NCBI GenBank assembly: GCA_006384855.1
Contig: VCJN01002047.1
Span: forward strand, 39,765-103,764
DNA length: 64,000 nucleotides
Direction: 5' to 3'
Source: Tetraselmis striata
Taxonomy: Eukaryota; Chlorophyta; Chlorodendrophyceae; Chlorodendrales; Chlorodendraceae
Below are positions 33,806 to 46,445 of this stretch, piece by piece. Below the pieces are notes generated by a model, which worked only from the letters and a program-made list of their open reading frames with translations, was not told the DNA's origin and searched no databases. How positions within the stretch are numbered: position 1 is the first letter of the stretch; every line of letters starts with the position of its first letter. A program made the translations under genes and the position numbers.

Positions 33806-36800
33806 AGAGGGGAGAGGGGGAGAGGGGGGGGGGGATCTCATCGCTCATGAAACAATGTTACTCTAGTGTTATAAGTAATGACAATACGCACCCTGAACAT
33901 GAGCACTTGCATTTTGACACGAGCCGCCGTATGCGGGGCCTGAATCTGATCGATGGCTGCTGGCCCGTGTAAGAATGATCCGACACAGATATGGGAGGAA
34001 GCGCCAGTCATCCTGCGTCGTGTGAGTGTGGATCCTCTGGGGATGCCTCACCTTGCGGCGAGTCGCGGGGCTCTTGAGTACGTTTCCAGTAGAGCCATCG
34101 TCATCCATGGCGGACCGCCGTCGCTCCTCTCTGCGGCGGGTCCGCAGTGTCTGCTGGCGCAGGTGAGCTCGTCTGGTCAGGCGAACAGCCTGTGTGATGG
34201 CGAAACTGACGACGCAGTAGGGCAGCATGAAAAGCGCCACGGCCATCATGGTGGCGGCCACCCAGGGGGTGAACCACACGAGGTACAGCAGGTAGGGCAG
34301 CTCCGCGGCGCCGGTCGGCAGCTGCATCGCCTTGCCGTCCGCCAGGTTGGTGCCGTCCAGGACGGGGAGCAGCGCGTTGGTGAAAATGGTTGCTGGGATC
34401 GCCTCCCGCGTCCGGCTGGGCAGCTGGCTGGTGAGGACGAGCAGCGGCGAGAAGGGCGCTGGCAGCATGTGCATTTTGACCTTTGGGTCACGGCAGCGGC
34501 GAGAGCAGGCGGGGCGCAGCAGCAGCACGGGCACCAGCATCGAAATCGAAATCAGCATAGGAACATCAACATGGGCATTGAAACCAGGATCATGGTGGGC
34601 GTGGGCATATGTTGGCATGGGCCTGGGCATTGGCGTGCAGGCCTGGGAGCGCCCACCTGCGCCTGGTACGTCTGCAGCGTCTGGCTGCGCTGGAAGGTGC
34701 TCTCCGCGTCGATGGTGGCGGGGTCGTACTTGTAGGTCAGGATGGCGATCAGCAGGTTGGCCATCAAAATGGTGCCCAGGACCGCGTAGATGACGAGCAC
34801 CACGATGCTGTACGTGGTGAGCGTGGAGTCCGGGCAGGTCAGCGGGTCCGTGCAGTCGCGCTGAGCCCGCAGGAGCACGTCAAACTTGAAGTCGCCCACG
34901 AAAAACTGGAACAGAAACATGCACACCGCTCTGCGCGCACAGGGGAGTGGCAGTCATTTCAGCACACTGCGTTTCCATCCAAACCCAGGGGGGATCATTG
35001 GCGCGTGAGGCCGCCACTAGTCCCAACCTGCCGACAGCTACACCGCCTGTCAACTTGCCAACATGTAAACTTGTTCTCGATAGAGATCTGATATGCGCAT
35101 CCACCGGGGAGGGAGAGACAACATCCATGCACTGCTGCCGAGAGCGTATGTCCACCTGTGCATGACGAACACCGTGCAGCAGCTGGGCGACTGGCAGAGG
35201 GCGAGGTGGGGTACTCACTGGAGGCTATCCCAGCCAAAGCTCTCCGCCCTGTGGTCGGGGAAGAGCGAGAAGAGCGCGGCGGCAAAGCCCATGATGAGCG
35301 CTGCCAGCGGCACCAGGAACAGCAGCACCTCCGCCATCATGGTGCCTATCACGTAGAGCAGCGGCCCCAGGTTCTTGCTGATGGGGCGCAGCACCAGCAG
35401 CGTGTGGGCCCACAGCGTGAAGGCGCACACGCTGAAGAGGATCTTCATGGCGCGGTACATGCCCATCATGGGCGCGGGCTTGGCGCCCGCGCACACCAGC
35501 GCGATGTCCGCCGGACTCTGCAGCCGGGCCGCCGCCGCATGTTGTGAGAATACACCACACCACATAAGTGGGTTCGCGGAAACAAAGAGAACCAACTGCT
35601 TTCCCATATTGAGTCAGGAACATCTGCCCAGTTTTCGTGGCGTATTCCGAAGTACATATATATAAATCGAAGCTTTCCCCCGCTTTCGGAGCGGGAGAAG
35701 CCGGCAGGGGGGGGGGGGAGGGAGTTGGAAATGATAATGTATAGCGAACCCAAGGAGTGGTTACGGAAGTGAGAGCTGCGGCAGCTGCGGCAACGGCAAG
35801 CCGAGCGGTGCAGATGGCAAGGACTGTGTCCGGTGTCTGTGCCCCCCGGCAGCGGTGCTTGGTGCAAAGGCCGGCACACATCTCGTGAAACTGACTAGCG
35901 CTAGGTTTATTGGGGAGGCGGGGGGGGGGGGGGGGGGGGGGGATGCGCAGCGGAAGCGCACCTGCAGGATTTTGTCCATCTCAAACTCGGTGCCGATCCA
36001 GAGCGTCGCCGTCACGGACAGCAGCACCCCCATCGCCGCATCGTGCAAAATGAAGCTCTGGCTCTGCGTCATGAGCCGGCTGATGGAGGAGTTGAACTGC
36101 GCGCGGAGGACGAGCCCGAAGTCCAGCAGCATGCCGAGCGCCCACACGCACAGCGCGGCCATGAGCGCGACCAGGAGGTACAGGTTGGTGGCGAGTGGGC
36201 CATCCTGGGAGGTGTGCATCCCCGCAAACGCCCCGCGCTCAGCTCGCATCGTCGGGGCGCCATCTGCGCAACACACCACAATGGCATGTTACCGCAGGAA
36301 CGTTACAAGGATGGAATGCAAGAGACGCAACGTAGCAGGTAAACCATCGAGGTATGCAGAGGCGCATAGGCGGTGCCATGCGCGGCAGTGGCCGCTGACA
36401 GCAGTCACGTGTATGCACCTGCCCACGTGGTTGCAGGGTCGCCGGGGATGGGCGCGCATTTGAGGCGCTCTGGCGCCTTCGGCAGGAAGAGGCAGGCATG
36501 GAAGAGGACCAGGAGGTAGAGCTGCATCAGCACGCGGAAGCACCAGCGGCCCCTGGCAGGCCACGCAGCACCCGAGTGAGTGAACGTGGTATCCGGGTGC
36601 CTGGGTGCCGGCTGCAAGAGTGCGATGATGCGTGATTACCGCCTGCTACTTCAGCATCGCAGAGATTAAATTGCACACGACCAGACGCCTTCATCCTATT
36701 CCGGTACGAGGCCGGTATACTCAAGACTGCTGTTCTAGATGAGCATGCCACCGAGTGAATTACGGATAATAGCGTTTTTACACTACAAATGACACCCTCA

Positions 36801-39800
36801 ACTACGGTATGAGTAATCGTAGCAAGTATTTGATTTTTAAATTTATTCACAAATATATGTTTATGGGAGTATTGTGTATTGTTCATAAAAAGTTATGTAT
36901 TATTCATAGTGGCGACGACTACCCGGTACGACTACGAGTTTTTTTTGTACCCGCACCGGATCGACCGCACTGCATTACTAGTAATCCTTACTCCTTAATC
37001 CTTACTCGTCGTATAATTTATAAATCGCCGCTGCTTCTGCCATACAATACTGCGACTCTACCTACGACCATGTAATGTATTCATGTGATTTTAAATTTAA
37101 TCAGAAATAAATTATGGGAGTTTTATGTATCATTTTAAAAATAAGCAGCGACGACCACCCGGTACGAGTACGTGTACCCGTACCGGATTGCTTGCTTTGA
37201 TCGCGCGCTGCGCAACTGGTACATAATAACAATTCGCCGCTGCCAATAAGGATTACCGTATAGTACTGCTACTCTACCTACGACCGGGACTAAACGGCTG
37301 CCACCGATTCTACGAGTACGAGTACATGTGAAAGCAGGAAAATATCACCAATAAAACGGACGTGATTGCGTAATTGTAAACGTCGAAATATTTTCCAACT
37401 TTAAGGAAAAACTTCACTGGAAAAGTCCTGTCCTGCTGTCCACAACTACAGGTTGGACGCAGCCTACTTTTCGCATTTAGGAGAAAAACACTTTTCGGGC
37501 CCAATTTGATATCGAACACGATCGCCGAATCGCGGCGTCTCCAAGCGACATTCGATGAGCGATGGCCGGCTGTCTAGTCTTGAGCTCTATTGAGTTCTAT
37601 TCCCCCCCAAAATGGCGTTGGCAGCTGCGCGTTACCCGGAAAGCACATCTAGGCACTCGCGAGTACACTCTGTAGTGTCTATACCCGCCTCGTGGAGGGC
37701 TGGGGATGTCTATTGTGAAATGGGACGCCAGCTTGATGGGAAGCAGTGTACGGGGGGTGCCTTCGATCCTATTTTGATATGTGTGCGTGTGCGTGTGCGT
37801 GTGCGTGCGTTCGTGTGCGTGTGTGTGTGTGTGTGTGTGTTTGGGGGGGGGGGGGGGGGGGGGTAGGCACCCACCTCGGGCTGTTGTAGAACGCGCGGTG
37901 AGAGAAGACGAGAATATGCAGGAAGCTGCTGAAGACCTGTATCGCGGGCTCCCCGACGGGGCCGCAGAAGCCGCAGGCCTTCATGAAGCGACTAACAAAG
38001 CCGTTGTTGTTTATGGAGGTCTCGACGGCGTCGTGGGATTGCTGTGGGCGACAAGCGGGGGAGGGGAAAGCAAGCGGGGGGCGAGAGGGGGGGGGCGGGG
38101 GGGGGGGGGGGGGGGGGGGGGGGGGCTTGTTGGAACTCCAGGGGTGACTGCCGTGAGACTGTAGTAGATGTGTGGCAATTCCGATGTTTGCATAAACTAC
38201 CAGAACGTGTACGATTTGTACCCTAGGTTGCTACAAGTACATATATACCATACCACGATGTGTGGCAAGAGTTGCGCTTTTGCGGCGGATGTCGCCCCGA
38301 TTGTGGCAGAGGACGCGTGCGCGCTGAGCAAGCCGGCCGTGTCTGAGAAAGCGGATGGGGGCGCGGCGCGTAATCATAGAAAAAACAAGGTACGCGAGTC
38401 ACAGCAATAATGAATTGTTTTGCACCATTGAATTAAATAATCCGTGCCATATCATGTTAGATTTCCACATAGTGCATTTTTTTCTGTATTTGCCGCGGTG
38501 TGGAGGTGGTTGGGAGGGGGGGAGGCTAAAAAACAATAATATATGACGAACCCAAAGACAGGTTACACTTTGCTCGTGGTTAACGTGATAGTTACGTAGA
38601 GCGTGCAGTGTAGGCACCAAAGTGGATGTGGGTGGTTGGAACGTGCAGAGGGTCAGGGGCGGGGGGGGGGTGGGGGCTCACTTGAATGTAGATGTCGCCA
38701 TACCAAGCTTGCCCCACAAACCTGCGCACAATGTTGGTGGAGGTGAACTCCGTGTCGCGCAGGCGGGCGGCTGTCCTGGTGACGTCGGCGAGGTGGATGG
38801 GTTGCAGCTTGTCCCAGTGCTCAGTGGGCGCCAGCACCTGCGCATGCACACCCACGTGAGCCGCGCAAGCGCCAAGCCGCCCGACGGCATGCTGTGCATA
38901 ACGACAAGGTGGGAGGGCTTTGCGGCACTCATTATCCGCTACACGGCATGGGCAGCATAGCTCGATCCCCGAAGCTGTTTACGTGGCCGGCCATTCAACG
39001 ACTGTGTTGATAGACTTCCATTGCGCACTCACCAGCATCCACACGGCGGCAATCCCCCATCAGATGGTGGGAGGCGTACCACAGCGGCAAAGGGGGAGGC
39101 GCAAAGAGCTGACCTTGGCCGCAGTCAGGCGCCCCCGGACGGGGTGCGTGAACCCGTCGGACAACTTGCTGAGATCCTCGACCAGGTCGAGCGCCGCGCG
39201 CCGGTACTTGTCTGAAAGCTTGCCAAACTCCACAGCCTGCCGCCACAGGCACGAGGGAGGGGGGGAGATAAACCAGCGGGCGTTGCCTCCGATGAACGCC
39301 CCCTCCCCCCCTCCCCCCCCCCCCCCCCGTTGTTCAGTATCTGCGACGATGCTGGCAAAGGAAAGGGCGGAGCACACGTACCAGCCCTGCGGTCTTCTCC
39401 GTTTTTTTCGCCGCGTTGAGCGAGTAAGCGATCGCGTAGCATGTGTTGAGCGGGTTGCGCCGTGTGCGCACGTAGCCGGTGAGCAGCTTCTCCAGGCCGC
39501 CGCGGCTGGCGGGCAGCAGGTCGCTCTGCCGCACCAGAAAGTCGAGCGACGCCCTGAGGGCAGACAACAGGCATCTGTCACAGGCTCCTTTAACGGTGGG
39601 TTCCGCGGCGTGGTTGTGTGTAAGTAATAAAGTCACCTCCTGACAGACCGGTACGGACGGCAACATGTAGGTGGTATGTCCAGCGGGTGGCCCACAGAGC
39701 ATTCGCCAGCGGGCCGACAGCAGGAATACGGGTGTCCTACTGGTAGTGTGCACGGCGGTATTCAATAATATACGCCTTGAGGCTGGCGTCTATGAAACGC

Positions 39801-41128
39801 CTGTAATTGTGATTGACACTGACAAGGAGAAGAGGGGGGGGGGGGGGGGGGGGGGGGAAGACAGCAACACGCCGAAGAGCGCTGTCGAGGATGTGTCAGC
39901 TGCCGATGAGTACTGGGGGAAGTGTTGGATGCGCTTGTGGCAAATCGTCTGGCAAATGCAACCTCAAGCATCCTCCATTCTCCGAGTCTTTCAGAATCCG
40001 TTGCATGTGGAGCCAAATATTAGGGTTTTAAGGGGTTTCCGTGCCCTATGTCATACCTAACCCTAAACGTGAATTTCATCTACAAAGGATTCTGAAAGAT
40101 ATCGAGATTGTAGAATGAGATTGCAATACATACCTGGTGGTGTAATGGACGGCCGCGGCCGGGGAATTTTCGTTCATGGTATGTCGTCAAGTATTTGGCG
40201 GGGGTGGTTGGGGGGGGGGGATACAGAACCAGCTAGCGCGAGCCCACCAGTAGTAGTAGCCACACGCTGTACGTGAAAAACTGCGACTCGGAAACAACAC
40301 GGAAGCACGCAAATCCGCACCGCGACTCCGGGGGAAAATCACGGACTAGAAACCCGACGCGAAACAGCGCAATTATTTTCTGCTCCCGTCAATTTGGTAT
40401 GGTAGCTGGAGCACACCTTGCCATGCAACGACACAATCGGCATCTAGGCGAGCGGGGGAGTGGGGGAGGGAGGGGGGAAGGGGGGGGGGGGGGGGGTTAG
40501 GAGATGATACCAGTCCAGCTCAGCGCCGTGGTCCAGCAGGCAGCACAGCATCGGCATGTTGTGCGTGGCGGCGGCAGCGTTGGTGAGCAGCGCGCCGCGG
40601 GGAACGCCATGGCGGCTGCGCGTCAGTGTGATTGTGACATTGGCCCCCGCTTTGAGCAGCTTCTCAGCCTGGAAGGAGGCGCCACATTGTAGTGTGAGTA
40701 ATGAATGCATCAGGATTACTCCCCCCCCCCCCCCCCCCCAAACACACACAAACATCCGCACAGGTCGTTCATCTTTATAATCAATTGCCAGTCGGGTCAG
40801 GCGGCCGCAGAAAGTGGGGTGTGATACAAAGCGTGGCTGATCCAGCCTCACCTTCTCCACGTCGCATTCGAAGATGGCCTCCACAAGGGAATCGTTCAGC
40901 CGCTGGTGCAGAAATTCAAGCACATGAGGGGGCGCTCAGCCGTAACCCCAAAGAGCTTCAATATGAGGCGAGGCAATGCGCACGCAGTGTAGGATCTCTA
41001 CAACTGCACACCTATTGCTCAAGCGTCCAATCACCACAGTTTCCCTTACACACGCTACCCCCCTCCAACACACACACACACACACAAAAACAGACACAGA
41101 CACAGACACAGACACACACACACACACA

Positions 41129-41163
<35 letters not shown>

Positions 41164-42999
41164 TGGCGTACCTTTTGGGTGAACATGGCCTCAGAGCGGC
41201 TGGGAGGGGCCTCCAGGCGATGTAGGTAGTCCTCACCCTCCTGGTCGTCCAGTGCCTGGGAAGGGTGGGAGACCCATCACATGAGGAGAGGCCTTGCGTA
41301 AGACTACCGGCGGCAGCCATTGCTGGTAGACGTTGTGATAAGGCCGACCGCGCGTTTGCATGGCAACCCGGGACACACTCGCACCTTCCAGCAGAAGATA
41401 TAGCCGCACTGCGAGACGCCTGCCGCTGCGGCGCCGCCCAGCACAAACGGCTGTCCCGCTGGCAGCGTTCCGGACTTGAGGGCCCACACCTAGGGCGCGC
41501 ACCGCAATCCTGCCTCAGAGAATTGGCGTCATGCCTGTCAAGAGCGGCACTGCCGCACGGTTTCCATTGCTGCCTAGTGAGGCATATGGGATGACAAGAT
41601 AAAAGAGTATCAACCAAGATATATTTTGGTGGAGTGCGAGGAGGGATGGCTGGACACACCTTGAGCGAGGATTGCTTCATCCGCTGGTGTGAATCCGCCA
41701 GCATCAGGGAGATGCGGAACGCTGTCGAAAAGCGCCAGTCGACGCTGATGCTCATGTCCTTGAGCGGCTTGAAGCGCTCTGTCAGCCAGGTTGGGACCTG
41801 CACACCCAGCAATCACGCCCGTGTCTCACCGCTGCCCTGGCAGATGGGGCAGCATGTCTGCGATCTGCTGGAGCTCTGCAAAGAGCCGATCAAAGTGATT
41901 CCTTGCTGGGGGTGCTGGGTTCGTTGGGGGGGGGGGGGGGGGGGGGGGGGGCGCACCGTGGTGTTTGAATGGAACAGGACATGCACCACTGTGTCTTCCT
42001 TGAAGGTGGCCGTGAGGTAGTGCTGGTTCACACTGCGCTCATCCCAGTAGCGGCTGCATTGGGCATCGCAGCAGGTGGTATACACATCAAGGCTCAGAAA
42101 CAGGGGATGCTGCTGTTGCTGCTGCTGCTGAGCGGTGGCGCACTGACCCTGAGTTCCATGGCGTTGTGTGAGATCTAGAGAAGCGGCGCTGGAGCATAGC
42201 AGCGATTACCTGGGGAAATAGTTAGCATTCTGGAGGCTCTTGGGGATGCTCATGGCGGTGGTTTCCGGCAGGTGGTCCCAGAGCTGGCAGCCTACCGGCC
42301 GCAAGAGGGGAGTGCGGTGTCAGCAGCCATCCTTGGTTCACCCTGGGGACGGCCAGCCCCGAAGCATGCCCGCACGAGGCTATAATGAACCTATAAATGA
42401 AGAGACCTACCTTGCTCCAGCTGCATAACATGGTCCACATGCACCGTCTTGTTGGCCTCCCCCGCGCTGAGCTGCAACCTGGGGTCGAAGCAGTGCTCCT
42501 CAGCATCGGGGCGGGTTGTGGGTGGGCACGGTGTGGGCGGCGCGTGCACGTATTCGAATGAGCATGCGTGGGCGCGGATGTTTCCAGTTGTAGCGACGAA
42601 TCGCTGGGTGCTTGGGGCAAGTGAGTTGGGGAGTGTACGTGTGTGTGTTTTAAGAGCCGGCGGTTCCGGTACTTGCCTGATGTGGAAGGCATGCGACTCG
42701 AAGGCGCGAACCGCTGCTACACGCACATGCCACGAGTGACCGCGAGGCCCGACCTCCGCTGCTCCGGCCTCGCCGTCATGCTCCGCTGATGTCGAGTCCA
42801 GCTGGACGGGTGGTAGGCCCGCCGCCTGGGGTAGCGGCTCCAGCGTGACGCGTGGCTTAGGGCGGCCCGCGATGGCAACTGCTTCCCCCGCGTGCTCCGG
42901 AGCCGCGGCCGCGCTGCCGGGCGACGACGCTCCCGCTGATGCGCCCAGCAGCGGCGCCGCCGCCTGATCGGTCGGCACCTGCGCCCGGCCAGCCATCAT
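29236..42999 (-). CDS. TRP-type cation channel with ankyrin-like repeats and extra C-terminal membrane segments
   Basis: 22 exons: 42999-42677, 42478-42411, 42291-42210, 42092-41957, 41797-41660, 41489-41385, 41255-41172, 40902-40852, 40668-40511, 39553-39382, 39236-39114, 38837-38682, 38041-37875, 36552-36419, 36263-35962, 35517-35219, 34930-34657, 34480-34052, 33342-33016, 31060-30911, 30781-30623, 29628-29236. Phase is continuous for 1409 aa. Residues about 313-380 resemble two ankyrin repeats (AIFECDVEKAEKLLKAGANV; LLDHGAELDW). Hydrophobic segments at about 590-830 fit S1-S5. FQFFVGDFKFD (841-850) fits a pore loop and 873-898 fits S6 (MANLLIAIL), followed by a charged helix. More hydrophobic segments lie at about 984-1023 and 1083-1130. 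An acidic stretch and a C-terminal coiled coil (LLYAQQRSLASQQRAI) follow. Intron 1 is GC-AG. Six introns carry a sense C run near the donor. The TRP call rests on layout and the pore/S6 pattern; the subfamily is unclear. Confidence 0.85.
31165..31415 (+). repeat. Dispersed repeat interrupted by an ATGT/ATAC microsatellite
   Basis: The outer parts (TATAAGCCTCAAATTTGGC...GAACATGTGC and ATTGACCTCT...GGCAGGGCAGGTTCTTATT) match the continuous segment 50783-50880. Here a ~150-bp ATGT/ATAC repeat (about 31205-31345) sits between them. It lies in intron 19 of the TRP-like gene, but reads on the + strand. Confidence 0.75.
31443..31577 (-). repeat. SINE-like dispersed repeat, minus-oriented copy
   Basis: Its reverse complement matches 52320-52450 closely (for example GGTTGATGCATT, GGGGTTC(A/G)AAT, GGCAATGGTCTA, GGGCTATGCC). 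It contains a GGTTCAAATC sequence that fits a Pol III box B. It lies within intron 19 of the TRP-like gene. Confidence 0.75.
33760..33834. repeat. (GA)n microsatellite passing into a G-rich run
   Basis: A GAGAGA repeat followed by a G-rich run, inside intron 18 of the TRP-like gene. Confidence 0.85.
36831..37292. repeat. Two diverged AT-rich tandem units inside TRP intron 13
   Basis: Unit 1 (about 36831-37075) and unit 2 (about 37089-37292) share in order TTTAAATTTA(A)T, ATGGGAGT, CGACGAC(T/C)A(C)CCGGTACGA, GTACCCG(C/T)ACCGGAT, AATTCGCCGCTG-like and CTCTACCTACGACC. They contain the AATCCTTACT/AAGGATTAC motif seen elsewhere in AT-rich spacers. Confidence 0.7.
37771..37863. repeat. (GT)n followed by a 21-base G run
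   Basis: Lies in TRP intron 13. On the sense (minus) strand it reads donor, C run, (CA)n, with the C run 11 nt after the donor. Confidence 0.9.
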
Positions 43000-45708
43000 G
43001 CTAGCGCACCACTGTTGCGTGCTGTGAACACTGTAGCCGTGTGGGTACGATACTAGGCTGCTGCGGCTGCTGATGAGGATGCTGCCGCAGCAGTGCCGCC
43101 CTTCTGCGCAATGCGTACGCGCATGCGCGCAGGGCGGCGGAAGAGGACCGGCTAACTAACCCGTACCACTGACGAACCGGTCGTTTTTAATATAAATAAA
43201 CTAGCGCAATCTGCTGCGCCTGGGAATCTGCTACAGTCGCTGGTAGGTATTAGTAATGGGCGCACGCCGCGAGCGGGCGGGCTCGTAAACCTGTACGATC
43301 CGTACGATCGATCTCGTACATGTTTGGAAAAAAAAACTACTGGTAAAGGAGGTTAATATCATAATTATTCGCCTGCCGAGTTCGCCCTTCGTACCTGTAC
43401 AGGTACAGGTACATGGTACTACGAGCGTGAACGTACCCTGTCCAATATCTGGATTCTGATGGAGAAACCTGCTGCATAGCAGTCGCTACGTCGCTACCTG
43501 CAGCCCCCGTGACGTGCCTGCGCGATTGCCCACCCCACCGGAGTCACTGTGCAACTACAGCATCCACCCAGCGCGCGGGTTGTGCTCGTATTAATTTCCT
43601 GATAATCCTTACTCGTACTGCTGCTGCTTTTAGCGATGGATCTGTTATTGTTGGCCGCCTGCCGCAACTGCTGATGATTAAATGCGCTAGCTGCAACATT
43701 CAAGAAATCCACACAAAAATCCAGAAGGAAACCCAGCTACGGGAACCGCCATAGCAGCCACCGACCAGGCATGGATCGTCACCCGCCAGCCGCCGCTCCA
43801 CCCAGTAGGGGCGCTTTCTCCTACACTCAATGCCGGGACACTCCAATATCGTCGGCACTAATATAAAAGCCGAATGTGAGGTGGAGGTGTGATAATTATG
43901 TTACGAGTACGACATACTACGAGTTATAAACAGTAGTACCTGTGTTTGTACTAGTGCGATGTGTACCTGAGACTGCGATGAGTATATGTACGATACAATG
44001 CTGTGGTAAGCGTTGTGACAACCAATATATTTGTATTGTCAAAACACTGTAGCCTCTTGTCTCTGCACCACCACTGCATACCACCATTGTTTGTCATAAC
44101 TCCAGTATCTATACCGTTGAGACTGTCGCAGAGGCGCTGGCGAGAAAGGAGCTTGAAAGAGTACGTAGGTCTCGCAGCAAGGAGCGCCGGAAGTCCGGGG
44201 GGGGGGGGGGGGGGGTTAACCCAGGATGGGACGCCACGGGCGTGCAACCGACGCTAGCCTCCCAACGCCAAATCCGCCGGCGCCAGCTCGGTCGCGCCCC
44301 TTCCGCCGAATGTAGAACTCCCTCCCAAGCAAAACATCCCGGGCCATTTCAGTGTAGCGGGACTAGGCCGAATGTGACGTGGACCGAGGCGCCAAATATA
44401 CAAGACGGGAAGGGAGAGGGTGGTACGAACAGCGAACGTGGAGTTGACCGGACCAGCAGCGACATCTGAGACGCCGGTGTCCAGCTCGCATTGCTCCACC
44501 GCGGCAGTGGCAGCCTGGGCGCCACCAAGGCTAAACCAAGGCTACAAAGGTGCCACCGGTGCACGAGCCCCGCCCCCATCCCCAGCCGGGGTTGGAGGCG
44601 GAGGGAGGGCTCGCGATTTTGGTGGTGGGGCCGGGGACGATCGTCGGGTCCACCTAGGCAGCGGCTGGGTGGGGCGAAGAAGTATCCGCCTGCTAAAATT
44701 CACACAGTCAAGTATAGGCGCTATCGGGTAATACTATGCAACAGTCGCCACATGTGCGAGTATTCTAACTTGGCATACGGGTGTTATTTGGCATAATCTA
44801 GGAGGAGGGTCTATTTGATCAGCCGTGGAGGAGGAGGAAGAGTGTACGCGGCAACCAGCACCGACGTTCATCCTTTGACAGTTCGACTTGGCTGCATAGC
44901 ATTATTGCTAATTGCTCGACCACTGCCCGGCCACAAGGGACCTATGTCACCATGGGCATTTGAGACACGCAATGGCAGTCGAACACCAACGCCCGAAGGC
45001 AAGGCACAACTGCCTCCTCCTCCGCACGGGTTGTCGTCCCTTGGCTTCGTCGGCCCTGACCACCGCCCAACCTAGAGCTTCGGCCAGCGTACAGTACCAT
45101 AGATCGAACCCCCTCCGGGCATCCATCCTTTCACGGACGCTTCCAAGACGCTTCATATCTGTCTTAACGTCTGCCCGATAACCGGAGTGACACATACCTG
45201 CTTAATCCCATCCACATGCCAGCCTAGCGCCCCCCCCCCCCCACCTTCACGGTACGGCCACCAGGTTCCCTCTCGCGTTATTCGTGTTCGTACAAATCGC
45301 CGGGATTTTGTGTACCTGCTGCAGCACATACCGTTATCGTACTCATCGTCGTTGCCACTAACTACAGGCAGAATGGCTGCTACGGGCGTGATGCGTGGTC
45401 GCCATCACGCGACGATTCGATCGAGAATAACAAGGGGATAGCGGCTATCTGGTCGATATGCTCGGACGCTCGCAAAACTGCCATCTGCGCCGTGTACAAC
45501 TTCGGAGGGGAAGCGACGACTGGACGGCGTTGCGGAAGAGCTGCCTCCCGCCGTGCCATTGCGTCTTTGAAAGGTGCCGCGACGTGATTCTGGCGGCGGC
45601 CGGAACGCGCGCGCGTGGGGGGGGGGGGGGGGGGGGGGGGGGCGGCGGGGGTTATCGCTCCAGAGAAACCAGAGTCCACAATCTTCGCGCCAGCCGCCAG
45701 GCTGTCAA
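43000..45708. other. Spacer between the TRP-like gene and the small divergent gene
   Basis: It should hold the TRP-like promoter near 43000-43200. Also present are GTAC-rich patches (about 43385-43435), AATCCTTACT (about 43603), a 19-base G run (44197-44215), a C run (about 45228-45241) and a 26-base G run (45617-45642). A protein-like + frame around 45410-45590 (containing NNKGIAAIWSICSDARK) is open but has no partner exon that I can support. Confidence 0.4.
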
Positions 45709-45861
45709 CTAGCTGACGACTGGATGCTTTGACGTGACAGGTAACAACGCCGGCATGAGTTCCGCCGAGATGGCAAACAAGAATTCTTCAGAAGCCACTT
45801 TGGTGGCGATCTTCCGGGAGTATCGGAACCTGTCCTGGAGCGAGCGCCTGGTGACCCCCCC

Positions 45862-45894
<33 letters not shown>

Positions 45895-46078
45895 CACCCG
45901 TTTCGTCGGCTTGTAAAGACCTTGCAAGGAAACTGGGGAGAGGGTCGTCCTCCTCCTCGTCACCCTCGAGGCCATCGACTGGCGTCGCGGGAATAGGTTT
46001 CTGCGTCTGTGGTTGTTGAATGGAAAAGGTGCGGGAGTCTAGCTCGTCGAGTCGCAGCATGAACCCGCCGTATTGCAT
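45709..46078 (-). CDS. Small two-exon gene of unknown function, 98 aa
   Basis: Exon 1 (46078-45921, ATG start) ends in phase 2 and joins exon 2 (45847-45709), which ends at TAG. The combined 98-aa protein has an acidic middle (DGLEGDEEEDDPLPSF) and a conserved-looking second half (RFRYSRKIATKVASEEFLF, then AISAELMPALLP). I do not recognise the family. It is soluble, with no signal peptide or membrane segment. The 73-bp intron is largely (GT)n plus a 24-base G run on the sense strand. The gene diverges from the permease gene, so the two may share a promoter region. Missing upstream exons cannot be excluded. Confidence 0.55.
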
Positions 46079-46445
46079 AAACTTTCGGTGCTGACGATTC
46101 TAACGCATCGCTCAGGTGAGTGACAATTTCGCTGAGATCTCGATTAACTCATGGACGAGGGGGGCGGGGGTGGTGTGTGTGTGTGTGGGTGGGGGGGGGG
46201 GGGGGGGGGATAAAACAGTGCGAGAACGCACACTCGTATGCGCGGAGCAGCCATGCCCATGCGGATTCTGCCGCTTCTCTCAATCTCCTAAGCAAAAATT
46301 TTGAGCACAGGGGAAAGGTACATTTGTGTAGGGTGGCAGTTGTAAGTGCTGGGCAGATCTAGTCCAGCACAGCGTCTGACACCCCCCCCCTCCCCCCCCC
46401 CCCCCCCCTCTGTCCTCTCCGCCCCCCTTTGCTGATGTGGCACAG
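46079..46445. promoter_or_regulatory. Shared divergent 5' region of the small gene and the permease
   Basis: Between the start of the minus-strand small gene and the first mapped permease exon. It contains CAG|GTGAGT at 46115-46116 (a possible permease 5' UTR donor), a (GT)n-G composite (about 46171-46209) and a C-rich run (46382-46408). The permease start codon was not found. A short ATG frame at 46151 is possible but weak. Confidence 0.35.

Noticed and set aside
44254-45679. Several open frames on both strands between the channel and the small gene
   Set aside because: No consistent splice phase, motifs or partner exons; some are generated by the G runs at 44.2 and 45.6 kb.
46151-46169. 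Short ATG exon (M-D-E-G-G-G) as permease start
   Set aside because: Possible by position, but too short, embedded in G-rich repeat and without a clear donor choice; left unresolved.
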